From: Tillus elongatus | Lineage: Eukaryota; Arthropoda; Insecta; Coleoptera; Cleridae | Direction: 5' to 3' | Length of the DNA: 64,000 nt | NCBI GenBank assembly: GCA_964006375.1 | Contig: OZ023264.1 | Location: forward strand, 179,031,631-179,095,630 | Part shown: piece by piece, positions 57,139 through 64,000 of the stretch | Layout of the letters: every line of letters begins with the position of its first letter | How positions within the stretch are numbered: position 1 is the first letter of the stretch | Notes under the pieces: generated by a model | The model's input: only the letters and a program-made list of their open reading frames with translations | The model's database searches: none | What the model was told of the DNA's origin: nothing | Position numbers and translations under genes: made by a program

Positions 57139-57584
57139 TTCCCCCACCTGCTGCCCCCAGCAGATCTACCAGGGGAACAGAGCGAATGCACCCTTTTAAT
57201 GTCCAGGTCACCAGACATAGAACATCTTGTTATGCCCGCTCTTTTGTCCCGAGGACTTCCAAGTTGTGGAATTCCTTGCCGGCACATGTTTTTCCTTCTC
57301 CTCCGAACCTCCAAACCTTCAAGTCCAGAATTAACAAGCTGCCCCTTTCCTCCTTGTCAACACCCACGGTACGATAGTATTTAGGCTGTAAGCCCTCGTG
57401 GTGTGTTGTTGACATAAAAAAAAAAAAAAAATTAGACAAAAGAAAGCCACAAAGGGCAACAATAGAAATTTTTACAAGAAAAGGAACACACTAATAAACA
57501 CTGGAAATATTATTTAAGAGTTGTATCACAGAGAGAAAATTACTTGTGAAAAAAGTATAGGAGTCTAAATATTTTTGAAACAGA

Positions 57585-59565
57585 CCAGGCAAAGTCCCTG
57601 AGGCCAAAAGTCTCATGTCCTTGCTAAGAATAATGGAAAAACTGCTCGACCGGCACATTAGGGGTGGTGTACTGGAAGCATATCCACTACACTGCGGATA
57701 ATATGCATACAAAGCAGGAGTCTCAACAGAAACAGCACTACACCAACTGGTGCTGAAACTGGGGAATACACTGGAAAACAGGGAGGTGGCGCTGGGGGCC
57801 TTCCTAGGCACTGAGGGGACCTTCAGCAACACCTCATTCAGATCGGTACTGACAGCTGTCTGGGAGTGGGGAATAGAGACCTGCTGCAGGTGGATCAGTT
57901 CAATGCTCAGGGACAGGGCGGTGTTTACCTCACGTGCAGGAGGGACTCTACTGGCGGGGTGTCCGCAGGGGAGCGTTCTGTCTCCCCTGCTCTGATGCAT
58001 AGTCGTGGACGGCCTGCTAGGGAGGTACGTGGTACAGGACTATGCGGATGACATACTCCGAGGAAAGGTTACACAGTCAGTGTGGGAGCGCATGCAGACA
58101 GCACTGAAAGTGGTGGATGGTTGGCCAAGGGCTTGAGCTTGGGATGAGGCCCGAGAAAGCAACTGCCATACCATTTACAAGGAGGAGGGAGTGGGAGGTC
58201 CACAGGACTCCCACTATACGGTAGAAACATCCCAATGGCATGGAGGTAAAATATCTTAGGGTTGTTTTGGACTCCAGGCTAACCTGGAATGGTCACGTTG
58301 AAAAAATACTAAGGCAGTTATGAGCCTACCCGTCACTAGGCGGCTATATGGAAAAACGTGGGGACTAAGACCTAGTATGGCCCATTGGTTGTACACAAGG
58401 GTGGTCAGACGAAGGTGACGCAATCCAGTGCCAAACAAAAACTAGGCAAGATCCAAAGGATGGCTTCCCTTGGCATCACAGGGGCCATGACTTCAACCTC
58501 AACAGCCGCCATGGAGGTGTTGCTGGATCTGCCCCCACTACACTTATTTATCATGGGGGAAGCCAGGCTAGGACTATACAGACTAGCCTGCAATAATAGA
58601 CTGAAGACCGACCCAGGCTTCAGGGGCCACTGCAAAATTCAGGAGATCGTAAAGGAGCCCATGCTTGAAATGAGGTCAGATTTTGCAAGCCCGCGAATCT
58701 GCAGGGATAACAAGTTTACAGTGGTAATCCCAGACCGCGAGGCATGGCGGGGGGATGCCGGGCCAACCACGGGACGTGCTCGTCTGTTTCACGAATGAAT
58801 CCGGCGGAGAGCGTGGGACGGAGGCAGGCGTTTATTCGGAAGGACCAATGGTAAGTCACAGTATTTCCCTTGGAGCTCATTTAACGGTCTTTCAGGCGTA
58901 GTACAAGAGGGTGGGGGTTACACCAACAAGCAGATCTTCATAGCCACAGACAGCCAGGTCACTCGGGGGTCAAAGGCAATGAAGAAACTGACAGTCTCAC
59001 GAAGTGAGGATCAGCAGAACTATTTATGTGACTAGAACCGGTCCTGGGTGTATCGAAATGCACGGCCAGAGAAACCTTCAAGTCCTGGGGTCAGGCAACA
59101 GCATAAGGCATACTGGGCAGATTGTCCAGGGCTCAAACACGGGAAGTCATTAATTGGGCAACCCAGTCCAAAGAGTGCTGTGGAGCTGCTAAATCTTAGC
59201 AGAGGACAGCTCAGGAACATAACAGGACTTGACAGGACACATGGCTGTCAAGAAACACCTGCATAAGATGGGACGATTCGAGGGGGACCTGGCATGCAGA
59301 CTGCGACAAGGGGGAGGAATCAGCCCAGCACATCTTGTGCAAGTGTAAAGCTCTGGACCGCAAAAGAACTGATCTATGGACAACCTCGACTGGAGACAGA
59401 GCAATATAAAACTTCGATCTACCAATTGCTGTGCAGACTAGTTCAAGGCACAGTGATTTTGGAATGGGTGGAGTAGAAAAGACTAAGGGCATGCACAATA
59501 AGCCAAAGGCTGCGGTGCTATCGAGGCGGCAGACACAAACGAGCCCTAACGAATTATTTTTTTTC
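57585..59565 (+). mobile_element. LINE C copy 5, heavily deleted
   Basis: RT start (LRIMEKLLDRHIRGGVLEAYP), scrambled frames through DYADD-like region near 58036, KQKLGKIQRMASLGITGAM (58430-58500), shortened RNase H, Cys tail near 59290-59360, and an end near 59560. Many indels; 57432-57584 before it has nothing recognised. Confidence 0.85.
58385..58798 (+). pseudogene. LINE C5 post-RT segment
   Basis: Longest open piece of this copy: VTQSSAKQKLGKIQRM, STSTAAMEVLLDLPPLHLFIM, ARLGLYRLACNNRLKTDPGFR, matching 36610-36900 of copy 3. Confidence 0.75.
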
Positions 59566-59689
59566 GAATGTCATATAAAATATGTTAAGAACTTCAGTTA
59601 AAACCACATGTTGACATCCAAATGTTATGAATTTTTGAGTGTCATCAGAAAAAAGCTAGATTTTGACAAATGAAGTATTTGTGGAAGGG

Positions 59690-60035
59690 TTTATTGGTCA
59701 AAGTCATTCTAGCTGATGTTGTAGAAACCCGGTGATCAATCTGCTTCAGATGCTATTAAAAACCGGACGTATGCTACTATTACGAAATGGGTGGCAGAAT
59801 TAAAAAAAAAGATGCTTAAATGTTAAAGATGAGCACCCCTCTGGAGGCTGGAAGACCAATTTGTGTGACCACCCAAGGAAAAATTGAGTATTCATAAAAT
59901 GCTCTTAGACGATGTTACGCTCGTTAAGTCAAAACAGAATTATGAAAATTCGCCATGTGGTAAACACCGCTCTGACTCCTTGTTGGAGATTTTTCAAAGA
60001 AGAATATTACTACTTGACAACAAACAAGTAAATAT
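59690..60035 (+). pseudogene. Mariner-type transposase N-terminal scrap
   Basis: Traces in two frames: AIKNRTYATITKWVAELKK (helix-turn-helix, KWVAEF-like) and KIEYIHKM-like SIHKMLLDDVTLVKS, as in the N-terminal domain of mariner transposases. Too decayed for more. Confidence 0.4.
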
Positions 60036-60042
60036 TAAAAAA

Positions 60043-60620
<578 letters not shown>

Positions 60621-60812
60621 ATTAAGCATAACTTAAAAACTACTGGTCAGATCTTGATCAAATTTATATGGGACCACATGAAAAGCATCAGCTTTCAAAT
60701 AAAAAAAGAATGATCAAAATAGGTTCACCTAGAAAAAAGTTCTGAGGTAACACACCAACAAAAATACAGTCGAATTGAGAACCTCCTCCTTTTTTTGAAG
60801 TCGGTTAAAAAA
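60621..60812 (+). repeat. Dispersed insect repeat tail
   Basis: Ends TCGAATTGAGAACCTCCTCC then TTTTTTGAAGTCGGTTAAAA. I remember this tail as frequent in other insect genomes, especially Lepidoptera; not verifiable here. Confidence 0.5.
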
Positions 60813-60889
60813 AGGATTTAACTACAACCTATTTCAATACAAAGAACCATTGACTGAAATAAAATATCACATAAGGAAAACATTTAAAT

Positions 60890-61450
60890 TCTTTAAGAGA
60901 TAATAATCCAGTCAAATATTTGGAGGACTTTATCGGGTCAGAACCTGCTCTGGGGATATCATCATGCACAGTAAAATGCACCTTGAAGACCTGAACAGAT
61001 AGCAGGACAATCCAGCTATGGTAAAATCTGCCAGGATTAGCCCACTCTAAGGCGTTCATATATGGCCTTTCAGAGTCAAGGGCTAAAAAACTTCTAGAGC
61101 TAAACAGAGAAGTCTGGTCGGCCTGTATACAGGACACTGCCGCTTGTGTCACCACATGCACTGAATTGGTCTTGGTCAAAAGATAGAGTGGCAGCTGTGT
61201 ATGGAGTGACGAACCAGCAGTGCACAAGCTAGGTTTCTGTCAGGCAGCCGACAGGACAAGACTAGATACCTGCTCTTTGGCAAGACACAGCTTGCACCAG
61301 AAGATCTGGGTCAACTTTCGCCCACAAAAATTGTCGACCTCTGCAGGTGGCTGGACTTGTTGGGTGAAATGTAAGACACTTAGGCGTGAGCCACAACAGA
61401 CCTTAAGGTCACAGTGGAGGGACCGATATGGCCCACTTACAATTTAACCT
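60890..61450 (+). pseudogene. LINE RNase H/C-terminal remnant, second R1/LOA-like family
   Basis: Trace SEPALGISSCTVKCTLK, SKAFIYGLSESRAKKLLELNRE, then Cys-rich region in shifted frames. The pattern matches LINE C's PEPALGVTKSTARGAIK and RAVELLNLS segments but is clearly diverged, so it is another family of the same group. Ends AACCTAACCTAACC. Confidence 0.6.
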
Positions 61451-61540
61451 AACCTAACCGACTTGTTACTTTTAATGTCCCCAGAATTATGTGTAATACC
61501 TCATAATTGCTTGTCCTACACTACAATATCGAATTTCCGT

Positions 61541-61596
61541 GGCCAATGAACGTAAAGTTGTAAGCCAAGCTAACACACACGCACACCAGTAGCAGC
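61541..61596. repeat. Dispersed repeat scrap shared with 7928-7985
   Basis: Inverted match: GTGGCCAATGAACGTAAAG, AGCCAAGCTAACACACAC. Confidence 0.6.
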
Positions 61597-61636
61597 TCAT
61601 GCCTTAATGCACTGGGGGTGCGCAAGAAAAAAAAAG

Positions 61637-61950
61637 AAGTTCGGGACGCAGAAAGTGCGTTATGGTAGTGAATTTTTATTAAATGCTTGAAATTTGAATA
61701 ACTCAAGTTTTTACTAACTTAGGAAGTTAAATTTTGGTGTATAGTAGGGTCTTACCCAGGGCAACATATCCACCAAATTTCATCAAAATGACTTTGTAAT
61801 TTTCGAAGAATTTTTTTTTTCAAAAGAAAACTCAAAATTTGAATAACTCAATTTTCTAAAAATGTAGAAAAAGTTGTATGGTAAGTGTGCACTTGCCGAG
61901 TTTCATCGAAATCAGTTGCTTATTTTTTGAGTTATCGCTTGTATACATAC

Positions 61951-62007
<57 letters not shown>

Positions 62008-62135
62008 ATATAAAAATTGAAACTGACTCCGGATATGGGTTCTAGGGGTCCTGGTTCCCGCGCATTTGAAAAATTTTTGCAAATGCAAAGTCGATACCTA
62101 TCTATTAGTGAATTTTTTTAAATAAAAATTCACTA
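61637..62135 (-). repeat. Family M repeat, copy 8 with internal TA array
   Basis: Terminus GGGACGCAGAAAGTGCG, M blocks, TTGAGTTATCGCTTG, (TA)n 61951-62003, then GGATATGGGTTCTAGGGGTC and a closing AATTTTTTTAAATAAAAATT. Same order as copy 7. Confidence 0.8.
61951..62003. repeat. (TA)n microsatellite inside family M copy 8
   Basis: About 53 bp TA, the shortest array in the window. Confidence 0.95.
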
Positions 62136-63525
62136 AAAATGAAGGGCTCGCCTATGTTTTCCCCGAAAATGTATTATAAAAAAACCTACTTACTAAACTA
62201 AATAAACTTAATAATTATTAACTACTTACCAAGTTTTCCTCTAGTTAGTTATAGGTTATAGTAGTTAAAAAGTCCCGTAAAAAGTTAACCTTTAAATTTA
62301 AAATATTATCCACTGAATTAATCACAGTGTCACAATTATTTTGTCCACTTATTAAGCAACCCGAAGTAGTAGCCATCATAATAATAATAATTGTCTTGTT
62401 AGAACATGTAAACAACAACGAAATTATCGAATTAAAAATCAATCCGACGCGAAGACGAAAATTACTAGGTAGTAGGTACACACGCTCTGCCAAAAGTTCA
62501 CTGCAAACTGCAAGTGTGTAATTTTATAGCACACAACACATTGCTTATTCGGTCGTTTTCGACGAAGATAGGCGATCATTTCGCATTGAAGTATCGCATT
62601 TCCTGAGAGCGCCAATACACACCGCCGCGTGACATATGGTTATGGATGTATATAACGTCTGCAACGATTAACACTATACTCATTCTGATTCTGTATTAAT
62701 GGCTGCCGACTCTCTGCGATCCTCGATATACTAATTTTGTTTGTTGAATGCAGGAGGTAAAAAAGTAAATAGAAATTTATTAAAATATAGCATAGCGAAA
62801 ATATTATTTTTTTCCACGGCAGTGCGCGCGCACTTATTGAGGAGCCGCCCCTGACGCACACACATACATTACAATATGCTCTCAATTTCCCATGCTAACT
62901 ATATAATTTACCATGAGACCAGATACCTGTACACCAAGAGTCCTCAGTTGTTTACCCTTCGTTAAAGTACAATTGAATAATGCAGCAATATGAGTTAAGC
63001 CTGGGTGTAATCGTTAAATAATAAAGCAATAGGTAAAAACCACAATATATTACAAAATATAAATTCAAAATTGCAGATAAATGGCACAAGTTTCAATACA
63101 AAGACATGTTCAAATGTTCACAATTTGTTGTAAAATACAATAGCTTCCAAACAACAATTTTTCACTTTTATTTTTTCAAAAATTTAAATTCCTACATTTA
63201 GGTTCTCAACAATAAAAAAATAACAATTTTATCTTCAATAGTTAAATTTCAAATTCTTCTTTATCAAGAATTTTACCTGATAATTCAATATATACAATTC
63301 CAATTTAGACCTATATTTATATACAATAAAACCTATTTTGTACAAAATTTGAATTACATGATTAATCAGATCTCTAGCATTTTTCAGTTTTTAAAAAGCA
63401 AATAAAAAACTCATTGAAGTAAAATCAAAATACAGCGGTAATATTTATTTATTTATTTAATATGGCAATACACAGTTTATAAAACCATTTAGGTATCGCA
63501 TAACAAGATAAAAATTATCACTGGT

Positions 63526-63529
<4 letters not shown>
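62136..63529. other. Stretch with no recognised gene
   Basis: AT-rich. A - strand frame near 62245-62493 and a slightly GC-richer patch at 62540-62640 are not convincing as a gene. Confidence 0.5.

Positions 63530-63600
<71 letters not shown>
63530..63600. repeat. (TA)n microsatellite
   Basis: About 70 bp adjoining the T-run (A-tail) of LINE C copy 6. Confidence 0.97.
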
Positions 63601-63607
<7 letters not shown>

Positions 63608-64000
63608 GTTCCCTCAGGACTCGTCCGCGGCCTTGCCGCCCCGATAGCACCGCAACCCTTGGTTGATTGTGCATACCCTTAGTCTTACTCCACCCATTCC
63701 AAGATCACTGTGCCTTGAACTAGTCTGCACAGCGATTGGTAGGGTGAAGTTTTATATTGCTCTGTCTCCGATCTAGAGTGACCGTAGATCAGTTGTCTTT
63801 TCCGGTCCAGAGCTATACATTCACACAAGATGTGCTGGGCTGATTCCTCCCCCTCGCCGCAGAGTCTGCATGCGAGGTCCCCTTCGAACCGCCCCATTTT
63901 ATGCAGGTGTTTCTTGACGGCCATGTGTCCCGTCAAGAGACCTGTTGTGTTTCTGAGCTGTCCTCTGCTAAGGTTTAGCAGCTCCACAGCTCTCTTTGAA
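63601..64000 (-). mobile_element. LINE C copy 6, 3' end, runs off the window
   Basis: Minus strand: MELLNLSRGQLRNTTGLLTG, then CRLCGEGEESAQHILCECIALD and a 3' UTR ending in the T-run 63600-63608. The open frame 63987-63685 continues upstream beyond 64000. Confidence 0.88.

Larger units (their letters stand above)
54297..57431 (+). mobile_element. LINE A copy 3, near full-length Jockey-type element
   Basis: 3135 bp: leader from GTAAAGGATTTTTTCACG, endonuclease-RT ORF, 3' UTR with CGTGGTGTGTTGTTG and a 16 bp A-tail (57416-57431). No separate ORF1 is apparent; the first ATG frame 54410 leads straight into the endonuclease. Only two frameshifts, so it is the youngest of the three. Confidence 0.94.

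Noticed and set aside
62245..62493. Possible first exon on the - strand (MMATTSGCLISGQNNCD, donor-like AAGGTTAAC)
   Set aside because: Short, single piece, no downstream exon or family match found in the window.

Overview
The window is animal nuclear DNA, almost certainly from an insect with a large, AT-rich, repeat-dense genome. The evidence is spliced host genes with GT-AG introns, non-LTR retrotransposons of the Jockey, R1/LOA-like and R2-like groups, a Mag-type Gypsy element, Tc1/mariner elements with TA target duplications, a Crypton-like tyrosine recombinase, and at least fourteen long (TA)n arrays. A beetle or a hemipteroid is plausible, but nothing seen here settles the order.

Only two host genes are supported, both on the + strand, and together they make up about 2.85 kb (under 5%) of the window. 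The first is a lysosomal beta-mannosidase (GH2). Its eleven 3' exons run from 2131 to 38920 and code for 756 residues; the N-terminal part lies left of the window. Its introns are swollen by transposons; the largest, 16444-29026, is 12.6 kb. The second is a complete three-exon BAG2 co-chaperone gene, 45690-53633, whose 7.2 kb second intron holds two LINEs. One of these LINEs ends about 20 bp before the last splice acceptor.

Layout: 1-1573 R1-type LINE piece; 2131-38920 beta-mannosidase with a Tc1/mariner (4607-6719), LINE B copy 1 (8065-9903), LINE C pieces (13400-15712), LINE A copy 1 (16680-18478), a Penelope-LTR-like inverted repeat (18511-18965), an intact Gypsy (19112-23918), LINE D (23927-25950), an R2-like LINE tail (29505-30230), a second Tc1/mariner (30447-32337), a GC-rich tandem array (34205-34975) and LINE C copy 3 (35774-37886). 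The intergenic part 38965-45689 holds hairpin elements, the Crypton-like recombinase (40890-41941), a 42 bp perfect palindrome and the 5' part of a LINE C. BAG2 follows, then LINE A copy 3 (54297-57431, near full length), LINE C copy 5, a mariner scrap and family M repeats to the end.

Labels A, B, C, D and M are mine, used only to link copies inside this window. Family M is the most pervasive: non-autonomous elements with a (TA)n tract inside or at one end and a conserved terminus containing GGACGCAGCAAGTGCG. The most notable single items are the apparently recent, uninterrupted Gypsy, the LINE jammed against the BAG2 acceptor, the TA-carrying family M, the perfect palindrome, and the hammerhead-like stem-loop modules. 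No tRNA gene, CRISPR array or complete rRNA gene was seen.
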